26,585 bases of DNA, from the NCBI GenBank assembly GCA_002482005.1, contig DLFD01000013.1:1-26585 (forward strand), read 5' to 3'. Made by a program: the position numbers and the translations under genes. The stretch is from Lachnospiraceae bacterium UBA7729 (GTDB lineage Bacteria; Bacillota; Clostridia; Lachnospirales; Lachnospiraceae). Each line of letters begins with the position of its first letter. Position 1 is the stretch's first letter. Positions 1-7,195 of this stretch are shown here, piece by piece. The notes beneath the pieces are model-generated. The model had not been told where the DNA came from, did not search any database, and saw nothing but the letters and a program-made list of their open reading frames with translations.

Positions 1-2
1 AA

Positions 3-25
3 GCCGGGAGGTTTTTCCTCCCGGC
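3..25. terminator. Perfect GC-rich hairpin at window edge
   Basis: A 9-bp perfect stem, GCCGGGAGG and CCTCCCGGC, encloses a TTTTT loop. It is probably the 3' end structure of a gene lying before the window. No clear T-run follows on the + strand, and the left side is cut by the window edge, so direction and efficiency cannot be judged. Confidence 0.5.
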
Positions 26-54
26 ACAACAGTCTGTTTTCTGGACAGAAATCT

Positions 55-103
55 GAGCAGTTGGTGGGCAACTGAGCAGAGCAGTTTGAGGACAACTCAT
101 GCA
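55..103. repeat. Two imperfect tandem copies of a ~24-bp unit
   Basis: Two adjacent units begin with GAGCAGTT (at 55 and at 79), continue with a G-rich core and then CAACT, and end near GCA. The first unit contains a perfect hairpin, CAGTTG and CAACTG with a 5-base loop (58-74). The second can form a weaker version of it. No reading frame covers the block, so it is probably structured non-coding DNA or RNA. Confidence 0.45.
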
Positions 104-110
104 GTCAGTA

Positions 111-178
111 ACAGTCATGGAATGCAAAAAATAGATGGAAAACAACACTATATAATGTAGTCAGAATAACAGCTGGCC
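111..178. repeat. Dispersed palindromic repeat, copy A
   Basis: About 68 bp are similar to 9053-9118. Shared words include GGAATG, AATAGATG, ATAATGTAGTC, GAATAA and GCC in the same order and spacing. The core in this copy is ACTATATAATGTAGT, one base away from the perfect 15-bp palindrome ACTACATAATGTAGT of copy B. It contains TATAAT (151-156). The TACA-N3-TGTA symmetry of copy B resembles, but is one base longer than, BlaI/MecI/CopY-type operators. Function unknown. Confidence 0.55.
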
Positions 179-220
179 GGGGATACTGACAGCGGGCGGA
201 TCGTGCAGACGAAAATTAAG

Positions 221-270
221 GAGCAGGGTTCTACTGAACTTTAGAAGTTTGGCAGGACCCTGCTCTTTTT
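221..270 (+). terminator. Intrinsic terminator upstream of the acyltransferase gene
   Basis: The stem is GAGCAGGGT (221-229) with ACCCTGCTC (257-265), followed at once by TTTTT. The loop can itself fold through ACTT and AAGT. It isolates the acyltransferase promoter at 277-330 from transcription coming from the left. No coding gene lies before it in the window, so it may end an upstream transcript or a short RNA starting near the TATAAT at 151-156. Confidence 0.7.
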
Positions 271-276
271 CAGTTT

Positions 277-330
277 TTTACAACTCTTTAACAACTGCCG
301 AAAAATCCCCTGATGTCTGTGTGGGATACT
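277..330 (+). promoter_or_regulatory. Predicted activator-dependent promoter of the acyltransferase operon
   Basis: Four consecutive 11-bp blocks are seen: TTTACAACTCT (277-287), TTAACAACTGC (288-298), CGAAAAATCCC (299-309) and CTGATGTCTGT (310-320), followed by a -10-like GATACT (325-330). A matching arrangement precedes the deacetylase gene (4819-4872), with the -10 in the same place relative to the last block. No good -35 hexamer is present. Direct repeats with 11-bp period are the usual target form of OmpR/PhoB-type regulators, one of which is encoded at 2636-3313. The assignment of that regulator to this site is inference. Confidence 0.6.
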
Positions 331-371
331 TCTATCTGTTGAAAGAAAATGTGCCAGAGGAGTGATTTTCC

Positions 372-1505
372 ATGCAAAGCAGGTATGATTTTTCAGGGCT
401 GGACCTACTCAGGGCGTTTGCCCTCATCAGTGTATTTCTTTTTCATTTGTTTCCGCAGAGATTTCCGGGAGGCTTTCTCGGAGTCTCCATGTTCTTTGTC
501 CTCTCCGGATTTCTGACGACTGTCCGGCATTCGGACATCGCTATTCGTGACATCGCATCCTTTTATTTCCGAAAACTAACCGGGACTTTCCTCCCTGCGC
601 TGCTCATTGTGACGGCATCCTGCGGCCTGACGAGAATTCTGGTGCCTTCTGCAGCATTCGGGCTCAGAGGCGATTTTCTCTCCATCGCGGGCGGATTTTA
701 TAACATCAGGCAGATACAGCAATCGCAAAATTATTTTGCGCAGATCGGAGGCGGGTCGCCGTTCCTGCATCTGTGGACACTGTCGGTGGAGATGCAGTTT
801 CTGCTGGCATTTCCATGGATCGCGGTAATCCTGAGGGAAGCTGGCAGGAAGGATCACGAGGCGGCGCTCTGGATCTTCGCAGTCATCACGGGAGTCTCCG
901 GGATGCTGATGCCTCTCCTTGAGCTGTTCGGAGCAGGGGACTCTTTCCTTTACTACAGCACTGTGACAAGGATATTTCCGCTGCTTCTCGGTATGCTTGC
1001 AGGCTATTATTACCAGTCTGGAAATGCTCTCGGCAGAAAGCTGCACAGGCTGCTTTTTGGAAACTTACCTGCCATGATACTGACATCTGTTATCAGTTCT
1101 GTCCTTGTCCTGGAAGCTCTGCTGCATGTGAGAGGACAGAGCCTCTGGACAGAACTTCTCTGGATCAATCTTTCCTGTATCGGCTGCGCACTCCTGGTTC
1201 TCGCGGAGGGGGAGCGTAACGGAAACACTGTGATCGGCCGGGAACTCTTCAAAAAGATCCGTTCCCTCAGTCTCGATCTTTATCTCTGGCAATATCCGGT
1301 CATTTTTCTCTGCAGCCGTCTCCTGGGCGTCTCTGTCTGGAGTGCAGCGGCGGAAGTTATCGTGACAGTCCTGCTGACGGCGGCCGGAAGATGGTTTGTC
1401 CGCACACAGAGAGGACTGCTGAGGCAGAATGCTGCGGACCGGAAGTCTGAGATGAGGGTAAGCCGGAAGGCTGAACTGAGGATAAGCCGAAAGCTTGAGA
1501 AATGA
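372..1505 (+). CDS. Acyltransferase family 3 membrane protein (OatA N-terminal half-like)
   Basis: This 377-residue integral membrane protein belongs to the acyltransferase-3 family, which moves acetyl groups across the membrane onto cell-envelope polysaccharides. Typical family signatures are visible: FLFHLFPQRFPGG near residue 22, SMFFVLSGFL near 39, and FLHLWTLSVEMQF near 130, which corresponds to the usual H-x-W-SLSVE-x-QF motif. About ten hydrophobic segments follow. The tail is charged and contains a small internal repeat (SRKAELRISRKLE). In OatA of staphylococci and relatives the same domain is fused to an extracellular SGNH esterase; here that domain is the next gene. The start has AGAGGAG 9 bases upstream. 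Expression probably depends on the block promoter at 277-330. The acceptor could be peptidoglycan or another wall glycan; peptidoglycan is favoured by the deacetylase nearby. Confidence 0.85.
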   Translation: MQSRYDFSGLDLLRAFALISVFLFHLFPQRFPGGFLGVSMFFVLSGFLTTVRHSDIAIRDIASFYFRKLTGTFLPALLIVTASCGLTRILVPSAAFGLRGDFLSIAGGFYNIRQIQQSQNYFAQIGGGSPFLHLWTLSVEMQFLLAFPWIAVILREAGRKDHEAALWIFAVITGVSGMLMPLLELFGAGDSFLYYSTVTRIFPLLLGMLAGYYYQSGNALGRKLHRLLFGNLPAMILTSVISSVLVLEALLHVRGQSLWTELLWINLSCIGCALLVLAEGERNGNTVIGRELFKKIRSLSLDLYLWQYPVIFLCSRLLGVSVWSAAAEVIVTVLLTAAGRWFVRTQRGLLRQNAADRKSEMRVSRKAELRISRKLEK

Positions 1506-1575
1506 GGAAAAACAGCGGTATGGGAAAGAGGCGTCTCGCCTGAGAAAGACAGATAAGATTGAGGATGAAAATTAC

Positions 1576-2394
1576 ATGAAAAAGACAGAAAAGACATCGA
1601 ATACAATACGCATGAAAAAAACAGGCAGGAGCGTGAACATCAGACGGCTGCTCACCGCGGCAGGAACGGTTGCCTGCTACGCTCTGCTGGCGGTCGGATC
1701 TGTCGCGATCGCGTGCTCGAGAGAAGAAAATCCGGTTACAGCCAAGATCCGGCAGTCTCTGGAGGATGGCCAGGCTGCGATCGAGCAGGAGACAGATATC
1801 GATGTGAACTGGGAACTGGCGAACGATTCCGACGAGCTGGTTTCAGACAGCCAGAATGATGTCTCAGATCAGTATGTGACTTCAGACCAGTACGACGAGT
1901 ACGATCCTTCAGATCTCCAGTATACGGCTGCGATGGGAAGCGTCACCGCGATCGGTGATTCCGTCATGCTCGGCGCGTCCGCAGCGCTTCAGGATGCCAT
2001 TCCCGGAATTACGGTGGATGCAAAGGAATCCAGGCAGGTTGCGGCCGCCTGTGATATCGTCCTTGACATGGAGTCAAGAGGCACTCTTGGAGATACGGTA
2101 GTCATCGCTCTGGGGACAAATGGCTGGTTTGATCCCGCAGATGGTCAGGATATTCTGGATGAGATCGGATCTCAGAGGAGGATTTTCTGGGTGCTGTCCT
2201 ACGGGACAACATGGCAGGACAGTGTCAACAGCGAGATCGAGTCGCTCGCCTCTGCGAATGCAAATGTCACAGTACTGGACTGGCCGGCAGCAGCTGCGGG
2301 ACATCCCGAATGGTTTTATGAGGACGGGATCCATCTTGATCCGGATGGGCAGGCAGGATACGCAGAGTTCGTCAGAGAATCCATCGGGATGTAA
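1576..2394 (+). CDS. Membrane-anchored SGNH-hydrolase (OatA C-terminal half-like)
   Basis: This 272-residue protein has a basic N-terminus, one hydrophobic segment (about residues 24-48), an acidic Ser/Asp-rich linker, and an SGNH domain. The catalytic blocks are visible: AIGDSVMLGAS (Ser129), ALGTNGW (Asn182), and DGIHLD (Asp250, His253) near the end. In OatA-type enzymes this domain transfers the acetyl group delivered by the membrane acyltransferase to MurNAc O-6. It lies 70 bases after the acyltransferase stop, so the two halves are separate genes in one transcript. ATG at 1576 is chosen because GAGG (1561-1564) lies upstream. An in-frame TTG at 1495 would overlap the previous gene and lacks support. 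ATG at 1612 is an alternative. It could also act as an esterase rather than a transferase. Confidence 0.8.
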   Translation: MKKTEKTSNTIRMKKTGRSVNIRRLLTAAGTVACYALLAVGSVAIACSREENPVTAKIRQSLEDGQAAIEQETDIDVNWELANDSDELVSDSQNDVSDQYVTSDQYDEYDPSDLQYTAAMGSVTAIGDSVMLGASAALQDAIPGITVDAKESRQVAAACDIVLDMESRGTLGDTVVIALGTNGWFDPADGQDILDEIGSQRRIFWVLSYGTTWQDSVNSEIESLASANANVTVLDWPAAAAGHPEWFYEDGIHLDPDGQAGYAEFVRESIGM

Positions 2395-2530
2395 TCTATT
2401 GGGACGTGACAGAAGAAGCACTGTTGCTTCTATGTCAGACACTTTACGACAGGCTGGGCAGGGATGTTGTTGTCTTCGGGGCAGACTGCACAGAGCAGTG
2501 CGAAAAAAATCCGTCTGGTGTACAATAGCA

Positions 2531-2606
2531 GAGGAGTGTAAGACGTCTGGGGCTGATGAAGCCTGACCGAGGAGTGTAAGACGCCCGGCGGCTGACAGGC
2601 CTGACC
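2531..2606 (+). repeat. Tandem 38-bp direct repeat in the leader of the two-component genes
   Basis: Two adjacent 38-bp units (2531-2568 and 2569-2606) both start GAGGAGTGTAAGACG and both end CCTGACC, with about six differences between them. They sit just after a -10-like TACAAT (2521-2526, no convincing -35) and 30 bases before the response-regulator start. The rest of 2395-2530 holds no gene that I can support. The repeat could be two regulator-binding sites or a leader RNA element. Confidence 0.65.
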
Positions 2607-2635
2607 GGTACGAAAGATTCTGGAAGGAACAGAAC

Positions 2636-3313
2636 ATGCAGCAAAAGAAAATTTTGATCGTGGAGGATGACGACGGCGTTCGTTCCCTGTTGAAGCTGAC
2701 GCTTGAGACAGGCGGATATGGAGTAATTGAATGCGCGGACGGAGACGAGGCAGCGAAAGCCATTCCCACGGAAAACTTTGACCTTGCTCTGCTGGATATC
2801 ATGCTGCCCGGGCGGGATGGACTAAGCCTTCTGCCGCTGGTGCGCCGGAGAAATCTTCCGGTCATCTTCCTGACCGCGAAAGGAAGTCTTTCTGACCGCG
2901 TGTCGGGGCTGAAGATGGGAGCGGACGATTACGTCACGAAACCATTTGAACCGCTGGAGCTGCTGGCCCGGGTGGAGGCAGTCCTGCGCAGATATTCGGC
3001 ACCTGTGGAAAAGAAGCAGGAAATCCTGACTTACGGCAGCCTGCATCTGAATGTTTCAGCTCATACGGTCTCCCTGGAAGGGCAACCTGTGGAACTCACG
3101 GAGAAGGAATTTGAACTCCTGGAGTTTTTCATCCGCCATCCCGGACAGGCCTTTTCCAGAGAGCAGCTCATCAGCAATGTCTGGGGCTACGATTTTTACG
3201 GCGGGACAAGGACGGTTGACGTGCATGTCAGCAGCCTGAGAGGCAAGCTCGGACTGGAGAAGGACCTGGAGACCGTATATAAAATGGGCTATCGCCTGAG
3301 GAGCCGCTCATGA
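2636..3313 (+). CDS. OmpR/PhoB-family response regulator
   Basis: This 225-residue regulator has a receiver domain at about 4-115 and a winged-helix DNA-binding domain at about 127-223. Receiver landmarks are the acidic EDDD (10-13), phospho-acceptor Asp54 in LLDIMLPG, Thr80 in FLTAKG and Lys102 in VTKPFEP. The DNA-binding part shows the usual ELTEKEFELLEF, REQLISNVWG and RTVDVHVSSLRGKL stretches. The Shine-Dalgarno is AAGGAAC, 7 bases from ATG. The gene overlaps the histidine kinase by 4 bases, so the pair is co-translated. Its position between two genes with matching 11-bp block promoters makes it the obvious candidate to bind them. Confidence 0.93.
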   Translation: MQQKKILIVEDDDGVRSLLKLTLETGGYGVIECADGDEAAKAIPTENFDLALLDIMLPGRDGLSLLPLVRRRNLPVIFLTAKGSLSDRVSGLKMGADDYVTKPFEPLELLARVEAVLRRYSAPVEKKQEILTYGSLHLNVSAHTVSLEGQPVELTEKEFELLEFFIRHPGQAFSREQLISNVWGYDFYGGTRTVDVHVSSLRGKLGLEKDLETVYKMGYRLRSRS

Positions 3314-4764
3314 AGCTTGCGACAAAACTGACAGTGGCCTTCACAGGCCTTTTTTTCGTCATCGTTAGTCTGTTCGGCGTCTTTATGATCGTCTCAGCCT
3401 TCCATACGGAGCTGGACAACGCCATCTACGAGGCAAATGACCGCGTTACCAGCATCATGACGGTGCTGAAGACGGGGGCTGCGCAGGAGGCGGAGAAATC
3501 CGATGCACGGACGAATGAAACTGCCGCGGAGATTCTCCAGGAGCGCCTTCTCACGGCATCCGGCGGGGCTTATGCCTACAGCCGCGGGTCGGAGATCCGC
3601 AACGATCAGGGCGAGAAGATCGCATCGTCCCTGCGGCGCAGCCTTTATATTTCGGAGGACATGTTGCTGCCGGGTGATATGCTTATGCAGGCTGTCCAGA
3701 AGAACGGGCAGGAGAGAGACCTGATCGTCACAGGACAGTTCTCCTATGCGGGGGCGAACTATACGCTCGTTAACCTGACGGAGATCACGAATATCTATTC
3801 GGCAAGATTCTCCTATATCCGCGACCTGATCCTGTTTGACACGATCGGCGGCGCGATTGCCGCCATTTGCATACTCATGCTTTCAAGGAGTGTCACGAGA
3901 CCGCTGACCACCTTGGCAGGCAGTGTGGACAGGATTGCGGAAGGCGACTACAGTGCGTCTCTGCCGGAGGACTGCGGCATCACGGAGATCCGGACCCTGT
4001 CTCATTCTGTGAAAGAGATGGAAAGTCAGATCGCATCCCGGATCAGCGAACTGGAACAGAAAAATGAGGAGCAGGAGCGCTTCATCGGCAGTCTCACCCA
4101 CGAGATCCGCACTCCGCTCACATCGATCATCGGTTATTCGAGCCTTCTGTCCATGAAAGCGGAAGATCCTGCGATGAAAAGCGGTCTTTCACAGATCCAT
4201 TCCGCGGGAAACCGCATTCAGGATCTGACGAAGTCGCTGGTGGGACTCCTGACGATCGGGAAGGATGCGCCGGAGATGAAAGAGCTGAAGCTGGAAGAGC
4301 TCCTGAAAGAGGCCGCAAATCAGTATCAGATCAAGGCAGAACAGTTCGGCGCTGAGGTCACAGTGGCGGGAACCGGCAGTGCGGTCACAAATCCGGGACT
4401 GCTGTCCATCGTCGTGTCGAATTTTCTGGACAATGCACTGAAATCGGTGGATGGACAGCCGGAGCGGCGTGTGAACCTCAGCTGCGAGGATCGCCTGATC
4501 ACAATCTCAGACAGCGGCTGCGGGATTCCTGAGGAAGATCTGGAGAAAGTCTTTGAGCCTTTCTATATGGTGGACAAGTCCCGGAAGCACAGATACGGCG
4601 GATTCGGGCTGGGACTCGCGATCTGTGCGAAGATCCGGGATGTGCTGGGACTGGAATATGAGATCACGTCAAAAGTCGAAAAAGGGACCACAATTTGCAT
4701 ACATATGACCGGACCAGCAGCGCCCATGAAAGCTGATCCGGTCAGCAGCGTCCATAAAAGATGA
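3310..4764 (+). CDS. Sensor histidine kinase (HAMP, HisKA, HATPase)
   Basis: This 484-residue membrane kinase is the partner of the preceding regulator. It has TM1 (about 8-30), an extracytoplasmic sensor region of ~140 residues (32-170), TM2 (about 171-192), and a HAMP segment beginning at RSVTRPLTTLAGSVDRI. The HisKA box FIGSLTHEIRTPL carries the phosphorylated His264. The ATP-binding domain shows the N box NFLDNAL (371-377), DSGCGIP (401-407), FEPFYM and GGFGLGLAI (430-438). The sensor region contains no domain I can name, so the signal is unknown; cell-wall damage or lysozyme would fit the putative targets but is inference. ATG overlaps the regulator's stop codon. Confidence 0.92.
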   Translation: MKLATKLTVAFTGLFFVIVSLFGVFMIVSAFHTELDNAIYEANDRVTSIMTVLKTGAAQEAEKSDARTNETAAEILQERLLTASGGAYAYSRGSEIRNDQGEKIASSLRRSLYISEDMLLPGDMLMQAVQKNGQERDLIVTGQFSYAGANYTLVNLTEITNIYSARFSYIRDLILFDTIGGAIAAICILMLSRSVTRPLTTLAGSVDRIAEGDYSASLPEDCGITEIRTLSHSVKEMESQIASRISELEQKNEEQERFIGSLTHEIRTPLTSIIGYSSLLSMKAEDPAMKSGLSQIHSAGNRIQDLTKSLVGLLTIGKDAPEMKELKLEELLKEAANQYQIKAEQFGAEVTVAGTGSAVTNPGLLSIVVSNFLDNALKSVDGQPERRVNLSCEDRLITISDSGCGIPEEDLEKVFEPFYMVDKSRKHRYGGFGLGLAICAKIRDVLGLEYEITSKVEKGTTICIHMTGPAAPMKADPVSSVHKR

Positions 4765-4818
4765 TCTGACGTCGGAAAACGACGCACGCGCCTGATGTCG
4801 CTGCCGCCAGCTCTCGAT

Positions 4819-4872
4819 TTTACAACTCTCTGACATCCTGAAAAAAACTCTCTGATATCTCCGGATGATAAT
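4819..4872 (+). promoter_or_regulatory. Predicted activator-dependent promoter of the deacetylase gene
   Basis: Four 11-bp blocks in phase: TTTACAACTCT (4819-4829, identical to block 1 before the acyltransferase), CTGACATCCTG (4830-4840), AAAAAAACTCT (4841-4851), CTGATATCTCC (4852-4862). The -10-like GATAAT (4867-4872) begins 15 bases after the start of block 4, exactly as at 310 to 325. ACTCTCTGA recurs 22 bp apart within this site. No consensus -35 is present, which fits an activated promoter. Confidence 0.6.
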
Positions 4873-4925
4873 AACCTCCGTAAGCCGGATGATGTAAACA
4901 CATACAACTGTGAGAGGTGAATCAT

Positions 4926-6257
4926 ATGAGATTGATCGAGGATAGAACTATCGGTTCGGACGAAAGGATATACAGCCGCTATTATCAGCCGGGAAGGGAA
5001 AGAAAATCTCACCGGGGCGCTGTCATCCCTGTTATCACTGCTGTCATGGCAGCGGCAGCCGCCGGCAGCATATTTGCTGTCAGAAGCAGCCTGGCCGCAC
5101 AACTCACTGATGCTCAGACGTGGGAAGTACAGTCCACCTATCCATCTGATCAGCAGGTGCAGGAAGTGCCGCACATTTTCTTCCATTCGCTGATCAACGA
5201 CGACCGCGCCTTTGAGACGGACGTCCTCGGGGAGAGCCGGGTGGTGCAGAACAACGCTGCCATGACGACCGCCAGCGAGTTTGATGCCATGATCCAGGAT
5301 CTGTATGAGGCCGGCTACATGCTTGTGGGGCTGGATGATCTGTGCGTGAAGACGACCGGGGACGACGGCGAGGTCCATATCGCTGAAAATAAAAACCTGA
5401 TGCTGCCGGAAGGAAAAAAGCCTCTGGTCCTCTCCGTGGATGACCTGAGCTACTATCATTCTTACGGAATTGGCACACAGGGCTATGCGACGAAGATGGT
5501 CGTTGATGAGAATGGCAAGCCGAAATGTGAATATACCGACCCTGATGGCAATACCAGCATAGGCGATTATGACGTGGTTCCGAAGATTGATTCCTTTATC
5601 GAAGAGCATCCGGATTTCTCTTACAACGGCGCGAGGGGAACAGTTGCTCTGACTGGTTACAATGGTGTGTTCGGCTACCGGACGAACGATTACTATAAGG
5701 ACATCAACGATCCGCACCTTGACCCGGATCAGATCCAGTGGCTGGAGGACCATCCGAACTACAGTTTTGAGGAGGACTGCGACAACGCGAAGAAAGTGGC
5801 GGAGGCGATGAAGGCGGAGGGGTGGACATTTGCCAGCCATACGTATGGACATCTGAATGCGACGGACTCTCCGCTCGAGAAACTGCAGCATGACAATGAG
5901 CGCTGGATGCAGACTGTGGAACCCATCATCGGGCCGACCGACAAGATCATTTTCGCGTTCGGCGCGGACATCGGCACTGCGGGCGGATATACGTCAGATA
6001 ACGCAAAGTTCGAATACTACAAGGGGCAGGGATTCAACATTTTCTGCAATGTGGACGGCCATATCGGGTGGACGGAATTTGGGGATACCTACATGCGAAC
6101 CGGACGCGTGGCGCTGGACGGATTCACCATGTATCAGGCGATGACGCCCGACGCCAGCACACATCAGATTTATGTAAACGATTATGAGAAGCTGGGGATT
6201 CATGACATAGACAGCTTCTTTGATCAGATGCGGCCGACACCGATCGAGAACGAATGA
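4926..6257 (+). CDS. Membrane-anchored polysaccharide deacetylase-family protein
   Basis: This 443-residue protein has a short basic cytoplasmic N-terminus, a single transmembrane helix (about 31-52) and a large extracytoplasmic NodB-like domain. The metal-site motifs are recognisable: LVLSVDDLSYY (the TFDD-type Asp pair, about 172-173) and ASHTYGHLNA (H305 and H309 of the H-x3-H motif). The family removes acetyl groups from GlcNAc or MurNAc in wall glycans. The stretch between the two motifs is long (~130 residues), and it contains an acidic insert around DYYKDINDPHLDPDQ. ATG at 4926 is preferred to GTG at 4917 because AGAGGTGA sits 7-8 bases before it. The promoter matches that of the acyltransferase, suggesting joint control. 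Substrate is not proven; peptidoglycan is the likeliest. Confidence 0.8.
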   Translation: MRLIEDRTIGSDERIYSRYYQPGRERKSHRGAVIPVITAVMAAAAAGSIFAVRSSLAAQLTDAQTWEVQSTYPSDQQVQEVPHIFFHSLINDDRAFETDVLGESRVVQNNAAMTTASEFDAMIQDLYEAGYMLVGLDDLCVKTTGDDGEVHIAENKNLMLPEGKKPLVLSVDDLSYYHSYGIGTQGYATKMVVDENGKPKCEYTDPDGNTSIGDYDVVPKIDSFIEEHPDFSYNGARGTVALTGYNGVFGYRTNDYYKDINDPHLDPDQIQWLEDHPNYSFEEDCDNAKKVAEAMKAEGWTFASHTYGHLNATDSPLEKLQHDNERWMQTVEPIIGPTDKIIFAFGADIGTAGGYTSDNAKFEYYKGQGFNIFCNVDGHIGWTEFGDTYMRTGRVALDGFTMYQAMTPDASTHQIYVNDYEKLGIHDIDSFFDQMRPTPIENE

Positions 6258-6280
6258 TGATGGCCTTAGAGGACAGGCAG

Positions 6281-6292
6281 TGTAGCTCTACA
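6281..6292. promoter_or_regulatory. Small palindrome between deacetylase and thioredoxin-like genes
   Basis: TGTAG and CTACA flank a CT centre. It lies in the 83-base gap before the lipoprotein gene, where I see no confident promoter or terminator. It may be an operator or chance. Confidence 0.2.
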
Positions 6293-6340
6293 GAATCACC
6301 TTTGACAGACAGACAAATCAAATTTGAAAGGATAAAAGTA

Positions 6341-7009
6341 ATGAGAAAAGTATTTATAACTACATTCACAATCGCGATGACGACAGCCCTTTTAATGGGC
6401 TGTGGCAGCGAGGGCAGCGAGAAAAATGTCCTAAAGGAGACTGTCAGCACCGTGACAGTCGGAGAGGCTTCCGAAGAAACAAAGAATAAAGAAACAGAAA
6501 ATCCGGGAATGACGGACACAGCCTCTATAGGTGGAAGACTGGAAAGTGACGAAACAAATGTCGGCGATGGAATGCCTGCGTTCACAACGACAGATCTTGA
6601 CGGGAACGAAGTAACGAACGATATTTTCGCTAAAAAGGATCTTACGGTACTCAATGTCTGGGGCACCTTCTGCGGACCTTGTATCGAAGAAATGCCGGAG
6701 CTTGGCGCGTGGGCAAAGGAGCTCCCGGAGAACGTACAGCTCATCGGCTTTGTGAGTGATATCGCAGATCTGAATGATACAGATGCTGTTTATATGGCGA
6801 AAACCATTGCGGAAGAGGCTAATGCTGACTTCCCGCAGCTGATTGGTGGCGGCGCGGATTTCAGCGACTTCATGAGTGGTATTATCGGTGTGCCGACGAC
6901 CTTCTTTATCGATCGGAATGGTAATTTTATCGGTGAACCGATTGTTGGCGCATATGTCGAACAGTACAAGGAAAACGTGAAGAACTATCTCGCGGAGATG
7001 GGGAAATAA
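6341..7009 (+). CDS. TlpA/ResA-like thioredoxin-fold lipoprotein
   Basis: This 222-residue protein begins with a lipoprotein signal ending LLMGC (lipidated Cys21), then an acidic Ser/Thr/Glu-rich linker (to about 75) and a redoxin domain. The active site is the CGPC of LNVWGTFCGPCIEEMPEL, and the conserved cis-proline is in GVPTTFFIDRNG. It would act outside the membrane as a thiol-disulfide reductant or oxidant. ATG at 6341 is preferred because GAAAGGA precedes it and the signal peptide starts there; in-frame ATGs at 6254-6260 overlap the previous gene and would bury the signal. The next two genes are the CXXC membrane protein and the polyferredoxin, which probably exchange electrons with it. 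It may be co-transcribed with the deacetylase, since no terminator separates them. Confidence 0.88.
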   Translation: MRKVFITTFTIAMTTALLMGCGSEGSEKNVLKETVSTVTVGEASEETKNKETENPGMTDTASIGGRLESDETNVGDGMPAFTTTDLDGNEVTNDIFAKKDLTVLNVWGTFCGPCIEEMPELGAWAKELPENVQLIGFVSDIADLNDTDAVYMAKTIAEEANADFPQLIGGGADFSDFMSGIIGVPTTFFIDRNGNFIGEPIVGAYVEQYKENVKNYLAEMGK

Positions 7010-7027
7010 AAAGGAATAGAGGATTTT

Positions 7028-7195
7028 ATGAATAATCTGAGAAATGGTTTGAAAGTTCAGCAAAGACTGACAGCAAGCGTGTCCGTCCTGCTGTTTGGGA
7101 TCTGTCTGATGCTTTACGGGATCCATCGTGATGAAATGGCAGTTGTGCTGAATAAGGCAGTTCACATATGCCTCGAATGTATCGGACTTGGGTGA
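7028..7195 (+). CDS. Small CXXC membrane protein (CD1871A-like)
   Basis: A 55-residue ORF with one hydrophobic helix (about 15-31, VSVLLFGICLMLYG) and a C-terminal AVHICLECIGLG that contains the CXXC pair at residues 48 and 51. This matches the pattern of the family called CD1871A-type CXXC proteins in clostridial genomes. The positive N-terminus suggests the CXXC faces outwards, towards the thioredoxin-like lipoprotein. It starts 18 bases after the lipoprotein stop, and its stop codon is in TGATG with the polyferredoxin start. The function of the family is not established to my knowledge; relay of electrons or thiols between the flanking partners is inference. Confidence 0.8.
   Translation: MNNLRNGLKVQQRLTASVSVLLFGICLMLYGIHRDEMAVVLNKAVHICLECIGLG

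Noticed and set aside
2074..2865. 263-residue minus-strand frame over the SGNH gene end, leader and regulator start
   Set aside because: No motif, no ribosome site, and it overlaps the receiver domain of the regulator in antisense.
4563..5891. 442-residue open frame on the minus strand across the kinase end and the deacetylase
   Set aside because: It is antisense to two genes with clear catalytic motifs, shows no family motif, and its composition follows from the codon bias of the + strand genes.
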